Shown one piece after another: positions 55,088 through 64,000 of a stretch of DNA of 64,000 bases. A model generated the notes under the pieces. The model searched no databases. It saw only the letters and a list, made by a program, of their open reading frames with translations, and was not told the origin of the DNA. The position numbers and the translations under genes were made by a program. Source of the DNA: Methylocystis iwaonis (GTDB taxonomy: Bacteria; Pseudomonadota; Alphaproteobacteria; Rhizobiales; Beijerinckiaceae); the NCBI RefSeq assembly GCF_027925385.1, contig NZ_AP027145.1, forward strand, positions 19,291-83,290, read 5' to 3'. Numbering within the stretch: the stretch's first letter is position 1; each line of letters begins with the position of its first letter.

Positions 55088-55461
55088 GCTTCGCGCACCG
55101 CGCGCAGTAGACGGCAAAGGTCGGCTTCCGAAATGTCCGCGCTCACCCGCACCAACGCTCCGCCAGTCTCGATCTCGACCCGATGCGTCTTGGCCGCCCG
55201 CGTTTCCGCCGGCGTCTGGCGCTCAATTCTCTCCATCCGCAAAACCGCAGTCCGCCGCCATGCGAAAAGTTGCGACGGCGTAATATTCAACGAACGCGCC
55301 AGCGCCGAGATGTTCGTGCCCGGCTCCAGAGCCGCTGCTATGGCTCGATGCTTGAACTCGTCGGACCAGCGCCGGCGTTCTCCAACCGGCGCGCCTTCGA
55401 GACGTTCGGCTCTGACCTCTATGAACTGGTTCGGGTTAGTTCTGCGCATAGGCGTAGACAC
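55084..55461 (-). CDS. tnpA: IS66 accessory protein TnpA (copy 2)
   Basis: 125-residue helix-turn-helix protein identical to the copy at 31230. Confidence 0.85.
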   Translation of the reverse strand: MSTPMRRTNPNQFIEVRAERLEGAPVGERRRWSDEFKHRAIAAALEPGTNISALARSLNITPSQLFAWRRTAVLRMERIERQTPAETRAAKTHRVEIETGGALVRVSADISEADLCRLLRAVREA

Positions 55462-55537
55462 AGATGTTGCTATCCATGTCCGACCATTACCAAACGCGCG
55501 CCCCGCGCAGCTAGAATGGCGCCGGGAGGACGCTTAC

Positions 55538-56024
55538 AGTGGATCGCGGACTTCACCTATATCTGGACGGCGGAAGGCTGGCTCTACGTCGCCGCAGTCA
55601 TCGACCTATTTTCGCGAAGGGTCGTCGGCTGGTCGATGAGGGCCGAAATGCCCGCTGGGCTTGTCGCCGATGCATTGATGATGGCGATCTGGCGTCGCGG
55701 GAAGCCGGGAAGCCGGACGCCTTGTTGCATCACTCCGACAGGGGCAGCCCAATATACGAGCGAGCAGTTCCAGCGCCTGATGGCCGACAATGGCGTCGTT
55801 TGCTCGATGAGCCGATCCGGCAATGTCTGGGACAATGCGGCGATGGAGAGCTTCTTCTCTTCACTGAAGACAGAGCGGATAGGGAAGAAACTCTACCGCA
55901 CGCGCGACGATGCTCGGGCGGACGTCTTCGATTCCGTCGGGCGGTTCTACAATCCCGTCCGTAGGCATTCACGATCGGCTACGTCAGCCCGGTTGAGTTC
56001 GAAAACAAAGTGAGAGTAACTTAA
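55538..56024 (+). pseudogene. IS3-family OrfB transposase, 3' part (split by IS66 copy 2)
   Basis: After the target duplication the frame continues ADFTYIWTAEGWLYVAAVIDLFSRRVVGWSM through the DDE core (NVWDNAAMESFFSSLKTE) and RRHS, then needs a one-base shift near 55973 for IGYVSPVEFENK and a stop at 56022-56024. The matching 5' piece (PNQKWI) lies directly left of the IS66 copy at about 52970-52999. The likely right end (GAAACCGGCAGCAGCTCA) follows near 56056. The N-terminal half is missing. Confidence 0.85.
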
Positions 56025-56053
56025 CTCGGTGCGTCCATGAAACCGGCAGCAGC

Positions 56054-56620
56054 TCAATGCGCGTAATTAAATTTCTTTCTATACCACAGCCAAAAACCGC
56101 CAAGGGCGCTGATGGATAGGAAAATGGTTGTGATTAATTCTCGGGTCGACGTCTCGCCAACCGTGAACTCGAAAGTTGCATTATACTCTTTTGATCCATT
56201 TTGATCCTTCGCTCTAATAAGAGCAATATATTTCCCTCGTTCCAAGAAATTGTGTTCGTACGTAAGAGTCCCGGTGTTGAATTTTGCGGGAGGGAGATAT
56301 GCCTCAAGTGATGTTTCATCCCATACCATCTCGCTGTCTATGTTTTCAGTAGCCTTAATTAGACGAAGCTCAATGGTCATATCACGCAGCTCATCTTGCA
56401 TAGAGTCGATTACGATTATTGTCGGACCAGTTTCGGGAATTTCCTCGCAAAATTGATTTCGAGATTTTAGCGGCTGGTAGAATGTAAAGGTAAGGACATC
56501 AGGACCTATCTTTGTAACGCATTGCTCTATCTGCTGGATCGGGCCCCCCGTAACCTGCTGAGCTTCTACCGGCGTTTTAAGCCAGATTGCGGCGGTGAAT
56601 GCGAGTAGCAACCTCATCAT
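56054..56620 (-). CDS. Secreted membrane-anchored protein of unknown function, downstream of ftsH
   Basis: Protein of 188 residues with a signal peptide (cleaved near PVEAQQ), a periplasmic beta-rich domain (VLTFTFYQPLKSRNQF and AYLPPAKFNTGTLTYEHNFLERGKYIALIRAKD) and a C-terminal membrane helix (ELITTIFLSISALGGFWLWY) followed by a short basic tail. Two cysteines (ECVTK-like and QFCEE) may pair. Two ATGs at 56620 and 56617 are candidate starts; an in-frame ATG at 56644 overlaps ftsH. It follows ftsH closely, so it may belong to the pmoC-ftsH unit. Family not recognised. Confidence 0.7.
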   Translation of the reverse strand: MMRLLLAFTAAIWLKTPVEAQQVTGGPIQQIEQCVTKIGPDVLTFTFYQPLKSRNQFCEEIPETGPTIIVIDSMQDELRDMTIELRLIKATENIDSEMVWDETSLEAYLPPAKFNTGTLTYEHNFLERGKYIALIRAKDQNGSKEYNATFEFTVGETSTRELITTIFLSISALGGFWLWYRKKFNYAH

Positions 56621-56636
56621 CGTTTTTTCACCCGCT

Positions 56637-58616
<1,980 letters not shown>

Positions 58617-58720
58617 AATGCACCCCTTAGCGCTGATCGGGTCTTGGCTCTTGCTTGTGCTTGGTGGTTCGCTACTCTGCGGTCGCTAAAAATCGGATCG
58701 TGGGCTAACGGTCGTTAAGT

Positions 58721-58751
58721 CCCCTCTCGGCCTGGGAACCGCCGAGAGGGG
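58721..58751. terminator. Strong hairpin between pmoC and ftsH
   Basis: Perfect 11-base stem (CCCCTCTCGGC with GCCGAGAGGGG) and a 9-base loop in the 216-base pmoC-ftsH gap. No clear T-run follows on the minus strand, so it may be a processing or attenuation hairpin that separates pmoC from ftsH expression. Confidence 0.6.
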
Positions 58752-58832
58752 TAAACATCCCTGGGAGCAATGGATACATTCCCCGTGCTGACTTTCGTTA
58801 GGAGGTCCGACGGACAACGCGGGGAACAGGCA

Positions 58833-59606
58833 TTACTCGCCAGTAAGAAGGGCGACGCCTTCCTTGCCGAGCAGTCGATGGACGTTCAGCAGGAGCTGCA
58901 ACACGACGCCGAACACGCCGAGAGCCATCCAACCGAAGAACACGAAGCCCCAGTGCAGCGGAGCCACGAACAGCTCTTCCATGAACCAGAAGGTGTGGCC
59001 CCATTCATTGAGACCAACGTTCGGGATGATCATGAATGGGCCAATCGACACGATCAGATAGGCGAGCGAATAGCCCTTCGAGAAGTAGGGGATCCGCGTC
59101 TTCGCATGGAAGAAACAGCCAATCGCCAGGATCGAGTAGATCGGATAGCTCATGTAGAATTCGATGATATGCGACGGAGTGAAGTCGGTGTCGCGAATCA
59201 CCGTCATATGCCAAGTGCCATCCTGCTCGGTGAAGAAGGAGGCGCCCCAGTAGATCGCCGCGGCGTAGCAGACGAGCCATTTCACATTATCGACGATGGA
59301 GCGCATCTCCTGACGCGGCGTGACGGTCGACATGTCGCGCACGCGGGTCTTCCAGAGATAGCCGGCGAGCGCCAGCCCTGAAATGAGCTCCAGCGGAATT
59401 TCCGTCCACAGGATCGACATCCAGTAGGTCTGGAACTCGGGCGCGAAGGAATCGAGCCCCGCGCGCCAGCCGTAGATTTGCTCGTAGATGCGCACGATCA
59501 GATAGAAGCTGTTGAGAAGAGCAAGTCCGATCCATAGGCCTCTGAGGTCAACGATTGGCTTGGCGTCGTCAGCCACGCCGACCGCAGTCTGCGTTGATAT
59601 GCTCAT
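58833..59606 (-). CDS. pmoC: Particulate methane monooxygenase subunit C (orphan PmoC)
   Basis: Membrane subunit of particulate methane monooxygenase, 257 residues, with about six hydrophobic segments. The metal ligands of the PmoC site are present in EQDGTWHMTVIRDTDFTPSH: D129, H133 and H146, the same numbering as reported for Methylosinus. No pmoA or pmoB follows, so this is a lone copy such as is known in addition to the pmoCAB operon. ATG at 59606 has a GGAGGATCAATA leader; the frame extends upstream without support. It is transcribed away from a GlxA regulator. Confidence 0.95.
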   Translation of the reverse strand: MSISTQTAVGVADDAKPIVDLRGLWIGLALLNSFYLIVRIYEQIYGWRAGLDSFAPEFQTYWMSILWTEIPLELISGLALAGYLWKTRVRDMSTVTPRQEMRSIVDNVKWLVCYAAAIYWGASFFTEQDGTWHMTVIRDTDFTPSHIIEFYMSYPIYSILAIGCFFHAKTRIPYFSKGYSLAYLIVSIGPFMIIPNVGLNEWGHTFWFMEELFVAPLHWGFVFFGWMALGVFGVVLQLLLNVHRLLGKEGVALLTGE

Positions 59607-59613
59607 TATTGAT

Positions 59614-59642
59614 CCTCCGTTTTCCCGGGGGGAAACGTTTCC
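59614..59642. promoter_or_regulatory. Palindrome in the pmoC leader
   Basis: A perfect 12-base palindrome GGAAACGTTTCC (59631-59642) lies about 25 bases before the pmoC start codon and next to a TTTCCC/GGGAAA inverted pair. It may be an operator or an RNA hairpin in the pmoC leader. Confidence 0.4.
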
Positions 59643-59773
59643 TCCGGTGACGCAAATGTGCTCGACCTTGCGATTGATTGCAGCTAGTCTGGTTAGACAA
59701 TAATGATACCGGGTCTGCCAGCGCATCTGCCAGATTCGATACAAAGTTTGCCAACCAATCATTGGGGCGTGCC

Positions 59774-60769
59774 ATGGATGTCGTAGTTCTCGGCTACCGC
59801 AACTGCATCGGATCGGCGTTTCTTGGCGCTTCCGACTTGCTCACGATGGGCCTCCGGATGCTCGCAAAGCCGACCAAACCGCTCCCATTTGAGGTTGTCA
59901 CCGCCAGCTTCAGCGGAGAGCCATTCCAAGACGGAAACGGAAGGCGCCTGGAGGTTGCCAAAGGCCTCGAGTCGATCAAATCCTGCGGCGCGATCATTGT
60001 TCCGGGTTACATCTGTGATGGAACAAATCGACTCGATCTCTCACCTGAAATCGGTGCAGTCGCAGCATGGTTGAGGCATCAACACGCACTTGGAGCCACC
60101 GTGTGCGCCTCTTGCAACGGAGTTTTCGTTCTTGGACAAGCTGGCCTTCTAGACCGAAGGCGGTGCACAACCACGTGGTGGCGTCACGACGATTTAAAAG
60201 GCCATTATCCCCGCGCACAGGTTGTCTGGGGCGCGTCTCTTATCGAAGATAATCGTATCGTCACTGCCGGCGGTCCCTTGTCGTGGATCGATCTCTCGCT
60301 ACGGGTCATTCGCTCCCTTTGCGGCGATGATGCGGCGAAAAAGGCGGCAGATTTCACGGTTGTCGATACCACGCCGTCCACTCAGACGGTTTATATTCCT
60401 CCTGGTCATTTGGCCGCGTCCAACCAGTTCTTGCTGGAAGCAGAGCGCGTCATTCGCCAGGCTGGCGACGCACCGCTTACGGCTCGGCAACTCGCCGTCG
60501 CACTTAATTCCTCAGAAAGAACTCTCCATAGGCGTCTCAAAGAAGTCTCGGGAGAGACACCCAAAAGTTTTATCGACCGGGTGCGCTTCGAGAAGGCGCG
60601 GACGTTGCTTGAAACGACAGGGCACTCAATCAAGGAACTGGCGCAGACATCAGGATATGCGGATCAAACCAGCTTTCGTCGCGCTTTTCTGCGGTATTCA
60701 GGAATGACGCCAGGCACCTATAGGACATGGATAAAGGCCCGAAGTGGAGGCGCGCAGAAATCACCCTAA
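59774..60769 (+). CDS. GlxA-type AraC family transcriptional regulator, divergent from pmoC
   Basis: Regulator of 331 residues with the same layout as the one at 51552: DJ-1/PfpI-like domain (VCASCNGVFVLGQAGLLDRRRCTTTWWRHDD) and a C-terminal AraC helix-turn-helix pair (ARQLAVALNSSERTLHRRLKEVSGETPKSFIDRVR and IKELAQTSGYADQTSFRRAFLRYSGMTPGTY). The two are paralogues. ATG at 59774 is 168 bases from the pmoC start on the other strand, so it is the best candidate regulator of pmoC. Confidence 0.92.
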   Translation: MDVVVLGYRNCIGSAFLGASDLLTMGLRMLAKPTKPLPFEVVTASFSGEPFQDGNGRRLEVAKGLESIKSCGAIIVPGYICDGTNRLDLSPEIGAVAAWLRHQHALGATVCASCNGVFVLGQAGLLDRRRCTTTWWRHDDLKGHYPRAQVVWGASLIEDNRIVTAGGPLSWIDLSLRVIRSLCGDDAAKKAADFTVVDTTPSTQTVYIPPGHLAASNQFLLEAERVIRQAGDAPLTARQLAVALNSSERTLHRRLKEVSGETPKSFIDRVRFEKARTLLETTGHSIKELAQTSGYADQTSFRRAFLRYSGMTPGTYRTWIKARSGGAQKSP

Positions 60770-60802
60770 AGCGGAGAATTTCAGCGACTAGAAGACCCGC
60801 GT

Positions 60803-61492
60803 ATGGGCGCATCAGTTGGAGCAAACGCAGTGTCTGTTCGAATAGACGCCTTTGATGCCTTCGGGACTATCTTTGATGTCCAATCTGCGACCCTCAGTTA
60901 TCCAGACGTCCTCGGGCACAAAGCGGATCAGCTTGCTTCTCTCTGGCGCGCGAAGCAGCTCGAATATACCTGGTTCTTAAACAGCCTCGGGCGTTACGAG
61001 CCGTTCGACGTGCTGACCGCCAGAGCATTGGATTTTGCTCTTGAAACTCTTGGCTTTGGCGCGAACCATTCCATTCGCACGGAACTTCTCAAAGCGTATG
61101 TACGGCTGACGATATTTCCTGACGTACTCCCAGCACTCGAGCGGTTGAAATCAGCTGATCGCAAGGTCGTGATATTTAGCAATGCTCCCCGACGGATGCT
61201 AGAGGCCTCGTTGGCGGGCTCTGAGATCGGTCATATGATTGACGAAGTCATTTCGGTTGAGCAAGCGAGGGTCTTTAAGCCAGACCCAAGAGCTTATGCT
61301 CTCCTGGATCGATGGCGAAAGGATCCGAGTGAGCTGGTATTTTATTCATCAAACCGATGGGATATTGCGGGGGCGGCGTCGTTTGGGCTGCGGGCCATTT
61401 GGATTAATCGAAGACGCAGCGCGGATGAGTATCTCGATTTAACTCCAGCTGGTGTCGCCGAGACGATGATTCATGCTGTCTCAATGATATAA
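60803..61492 (+). CDS. HAD-family (S)-2-haloacid dehalogenase-like protein
   Basis: Protein of 229 residues: nucleophile motif DAFDAFGTIFDV near 15-26, KVVIFSNAP near 118-126, EQARVFKPDPRAY near 152-164 and SSNRWDIAGAASFGLRAIWINR near 181-202, the pattern of type II haloacid dehalogenases. The substrate is unknown. It lies 33 bases after the GlxA regulator. Confidence 0.88.
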   Translation: MGASVGANAVSVRIDAFDAFGTIFDVQSATLSYPDVLGHKADQLASLWRAKQLEYTWFLNSLGRYEPFDVLTARALDFALETLGFGANHSIRTELLKAYVRLTIFPDVLPALERLKSADRKVVIFSNAPRRMLEASLAGSEIGHMIDEVISVEQARVFKPDPRAYALLDRWRKDPSELVFYSSNRWDIAGAASFGLRAIWINRRRSADEYLDLTPAGVAETMIHAVSMI

Positions 61493-61629
61493 CAAGCGCA
61501 ATTGATCAGGCTGCGTTTTCTCGGATTCCTGCTGTGTAGCGTAACACCATACCGCCACCAGAAAACGGATACCTTCTTTGCCTCGATCGCGAGGCCTGTT
61601 TGTCGATTTACAGTCCAATGTGAGACCTA

Positions 61630-62494
61630 GAGGGTGTTATGTACTTTGGTCGTTGATTGCCTTAGTAGAATCGGATGTCTCCGATTCGGAAGCCTTATCC
61701 GTCTGACGTCAACGACGAAGAGTGGTCGCTGGTTGCGCCGTATCTGACGCTCATGGACGAAAGCGCGCCGCAGCGTCGACATTCGCTGCGCGAACTGTTC
61801 AACGGGCTACGTTACGTGCTGCGCTACGGCATCGCATGGCGCGCCATGCCTAATGATCTGCCGCCGTGGTCGGCCGTGTATCAGCAATCGCAGCGCTGGC
61901 TGGCGGCGGGCGTATTCGAGGCGCTGGCGCAGGATTTGCGCGCCGTCTTGCGCGTCGCCTCCGGGCGGGCTGCCGAGCCGACGGCGGCGATCATCGACAG
62001 CCGCACCTTGCGGTCGACCCCGGAGAGCGGCCCGCGAGCCGGTTATGACGGCGCAAAGCGCAAGCGTGGCTCGAAGCTGCACATGGCGGTCGACACATTG
62101 GGCCATCTACTGGCGCTGCATGTCACGCCGGCCAACGTCGACGACCGCGCCGAGGTCGGCAAGCTCATCGCAGCCGTGCAGGATGTGACAGGCGAAAGCG
62201 TCGAACTCGTTTATGTCGATCAGGGCTACACCGGCGAAAAGGCGTACGAGGCGGCAAAGGCGCAGGGCGCCGAGCTTTGCGTCGTCAAACTCGCCGAGGC
62301 GAAGAAGGGCTTCGTGCTGCTGCCCAAGCGCTGGGTGGTCGAGCGTTCATTCGCTTGGGCGACGCGATGCAGGCGGCTCGTCAAAGATTACGAGCGCTAT
62401 GCTCAGACCCTCGCAGGACTACACGTCGTCGCTTTCGCATGTCTCATGCTCAAGCGCGCCGCGGAGTTCATCATCCAGAGTGCATAACACCCTC
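61630..62494 (+). mobile_element. IS5-family insertion sequence
   Basis: Element of 865 bases with inverted ends GAGGGTGTTATG and CATAACACCCTC, a TA duplication on both sides (61628-61629 and 62495-62496) and one full transposase gene. The surrounding CTAG is consistent with IS5-type target choice. It lies between the haloacid dehalogenase gene and tniQ. Confidence 0.9.
61675..62487 (+). CDS. IS5-family transposase
   Basis: Transposase of 270 residues: PYPSDVNDEEWSLVAPYL at the start, AIIDSRTLRSTPESG with the first Asp, GSKLHMAVDTLGHLLALHVTPAN, LVYVDQGYTG with the second, and KRWVVERSFAWATRCRRLVKDYER with the DDE glutamate. Full length. Confidence 0.93.
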   Translation: MSPIRKPYPSDVNDEEWSLVAPYLTLMDESAPQRRHSLRELFNGLRYVLRYGIAWRAMPNDLPPWSAVYQQSQRWLAAGVFEALAQDLRAVLRVASGRAAEPTAAIIDSRTLRSTPESGPRAGYDGAKRKRGSKLHMAVDTLGHLLALHVTPANVDDRAEVGKLIAAVQDVTGESVELVYVDQGYTGEKAYEAAKAQGAELCVVKLAEAKKGFVLLPKRWVVERSFAWATRCRRLVKDYERYAQTLAGLHVVAFACLMLKRAAEFIIQSA

Positions 62495-62582
62495 TAGGCT
62501 GTCACGTTGCACTTAATTGCAATAATGCGCCAGTTCTCGCCGGTCACTGCAGCAAATTGGAGAATCTTTTGGGGCAAAATTA

Positions 62583-63455
62583 TCAAATATGCTGCAATAA
62601 TGATAATGCTGCAGACTCGGGCGGAATGCCGAGCATGGTCGTGGCGAGTTCGCTGAAGCGCGTACGGTTCTGACCAATGGTTTTGCTTTGCAGCCATCCC
62701 AGCATAGCCGGTCCCTCGCGATCGACGATCGAGACTCCCGCGAGAAGTGCAGTCCGGACGCATAGGGGCAAGATCGGGCTTGCCGGGGAAGGCAGCGAGA
62801 CCTGGCTAGCCACGACAACGGAGTCCGTTTCCGGAACGATGAGGCCAAGAAGCCGGAAGCTACCGCTGCGCTTCAAATGTGTTGTTCGTGGGTCGCGTTG
62901 CATCAGCAGGAGACGCGCCAGTTCCAATGGCGGCGCCCAGCTTTGAACACCATGTTCCGCTTCGTCGTTAATCAGACGTTGGCCATTGAGCGCTTCGGTC
63001 CAATATGAGTTGATAGGTGACGCGATCGCATTCCCTTCATTGGCGCTAAGCGACGAACCGCATTGCGAGCATGTGATGCGCCATCCGAGAAGTTGACTTC
63101 GTCGCACAGGCTCCGGTTCATTCGAATTCGCCTGGCGTCGGCAATTCGCACAGAACTGCATTGACTTTGCAGCGATCAATCGATGCGACTCTGGGGAAAA
63201 ATTTGCAAAACTCATCCGCCGAACGATGGACGCGTCCGTTCTGAACGTGTGAGCGATATGAGCGCCTTGTTCTGTAGTCAGGCCGAGATCGATCGCGCGC
63301 ATCGCTGACGCATCAGACAGACAATGTCGAAGCATGGTGACAGGCGGAACGCCATAAAAGACGGCGTGCCGACAGATCCATGACGACAAAAGCTCATCTG
63401 TCATGGGTGGAAGCACGACCGGGAGTTGGCCGCAACGAGGAAGTTCCGGCGTCAT
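62583..63455 (-). CDS. tniQ: TniQ-like transposition protein
   Basis: Protein of 290 residues of the TniQ family: LPVVLPPMTDELLSSWICRHAVFYG at the start and a zinc-finger-like set FCANCRRQ ... ITCSQCGSSL. TniQ helps choose targets in Tn5053/Tn7-like elements. ATG at 63455 overlaps the tniB stop (ATGA); the longer frame is not needed. Confidence 0.85.
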   Translation of the reverse strand: MTPELPRCGQLPVVLPPMTDELLSSWICRHAVFYGVPPVTMLRHCLSDASAMRAIDLGLTTEQGAHIAHTFRTDASIVRRMSFANFSPESHRLIAAKSMQFCANCRRQANSNEPEPVRRSQLLGWRITCSQCGSSLSANEGNAIASPINSYWTEALNGQRLINDEAEHGVQSWAPPLELARLLLMQRDPRTTHLKRSGSFRLLGLIVPETDSVVVASQVSLPSPASPILPLCVRTALLAGVSIVDREGPAMLGWLQSKTIGQNRTRFSELATTMLGIPPESAALSLLQHI

Positions 63456-64000
63456 GCGAATGCCGCTTCCATATCGATTTCCGGCCGCCAACTCTCGACG
63501 GCCTCGTCGCAGATTTGCTCTCTTCCAGTTTCAACCGCCTCTACGGCGAGATTGTTGATCAAATGGAAGATGTTTGCCGTGATGCCCTCGGTCACCTGCA
63601 GCATCCAACGCAATGAATTCGGGCTGAGCACGGACGGATTGCGTAACGGCGTGTTGCGCAGAATGGACGCGACGAGCGCTTCAAATTGTTCATCCGCCGC
63701 CCAACGGTTCAACGTGAACTGTTCAAAACGGCGGGCGAGTTGAACATCGCCGCTGATCGCTTCACGCGCTTCGTTGACGCCAAAGCAGACGAGCGAGATT
63801 TGGAGGCGATTGCTCAAGAATCGAAGGGTGTTGAGCACAACCCTCTGTTCCCGATAGGAGCCCGCGAGAATATTATGGACTTCGTCGATAACGAGCACCT
63901 GAACGCCGATCGCCTCCATGATCCGCAATGCAGACTGCTCCATCGGCGCAATGTCTGCACGGGAGGCGCTGTGGCGCGCCGAGGAGCGTGAGCAGTTCAG
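63452..64000 (-). CDS. tniB: TniB-like transposition ATPase (runs off the right edge)
   Basis: Partial AAA+ ATPase of Tn5053/Tn7-like elements: Walker B VQVLVIDEVHNILAG, RFLSNRLQISLVCFGV and a C-terminal helical part ending FHLINNLAVEAVETGR. The Walker A motif would lie beyond the window. Near 63968 the frame seems to shift: the next frame upstream reads ELLTLLGAP, as in TniB, so a one-base lesion is possible. Confidence 0.8.
   Translation of the reverse strand: MNCSRSSARHSASRADIAPMEQSALRIMEAIGVQVLVIDEVHNILAGSYREQRVVLNTLRFLSNRLQISLVCFGVNEAREAISGDVQLARRFEQFTLNRWAADEQFEALVASILRNTPLRNPSVLSPNSLRWMLQVTEGITANIFHLINNLAVEAVETGREQICDEAVESWRPEIDMEAAFA

Larger units (their letters stand above)
53000..55537 (-). 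mobile_element. IS66-family insertion sequence, copy 2
   Basis: Same 2538-base length as copy 1, in opposite orientation, with the same GTAAGCG...CGCTTAC ends and its own 8-base target duplication AGTGGATC (52992-52999 and 55538-55545). The three encoded proteins are identical to copy 1. It sits inside an IS3-family transposase gene. Confidence 0.95.

Overview
The window looks like a stretch of a conjugative repABC-type megaplasmid from an alphaproteobacterial (type II) methanotroph of the Methylocystis/Methylosinus kind. Three things point there: a lone pmoC (methane monooxygenase subunit C) whose metal ligands fall at D129, H133 and H146, a complete alphaproteobacterial repABC cassette, and a GC-rich VirB/VirD4 type IV secretion locus with a relaxase.

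Layout from left to right. A relaxase gene (possibly cut by the left edge) is followed by a compact five-gene operon for a bacterial ubiquitin-like conjugation system: ubiquitin-like protein, E2-like protein, JAB-E1 fusion, DUF6527 and a ClpP-like serine protease. A ribbon-helix-helix gene and an antitoxin/Fic pair diverge from it. Next come a ParA-like ATPase, an unknown gene and a HEPN-like protein in one operon, then the virB1-virB11/virD4 cluster on the minus strand (about 9.9-22.6 kb). From 23 to 39 kb lies a defence and decay region: a cupin fusion, a truncated PLD nuclease, a four-helix membrane protein, a Mokosh type I pair, one IS66-family element, several frameshifted genes, a ParD/ParE pair with a dead toxin, and a two-gene CBASS (CD-NTase plus S-4TM effector). 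A truncated ardC precedes repABC (39.7-43.5 kb) with palindromic candidate partition sites. After repC come decayed genes (SH3 protein, gltS), a WGR protein, a tyrosine recombinase, a repeat-rich intergenic region, and DUF1403 plus ScpB-like genes, which together suggest a segregation or multimer-resolution module.

The right part (49-64 kb) has small metabolic genes, two GlxA-type AraC regulators and a second identical IS66-family copy in opposite orientation that interrupts an IS3-family transposase. Then follow a pmoC-ftsH-unknown secreted protein unit transcribed away from a GlxA regulator, a haloacid dehalogenase-like gene, an IS5-family element, and tniQ/tniB of a Tn7/Tn5053-like transposon running off the edge.

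Functionally the window combines plasmid upkeep (repABC, recombinase/DUF1403/ScpB), conjugation (relaxase, VirB/VirD4), at least three probable anti-phage or stress systems (ubiquitin-like operon, Mokosh, CBASS), toxin-antitoxin pairs, and a methane-oxidation accessory unit. Many genes between the functional blocks are broken by frameshifts or insertion sequences, as expected for a plastic accessory region. No tRNA, rRNA or CRISPR array was seen. All function calls are from reading motifs by eye; no database search was run.
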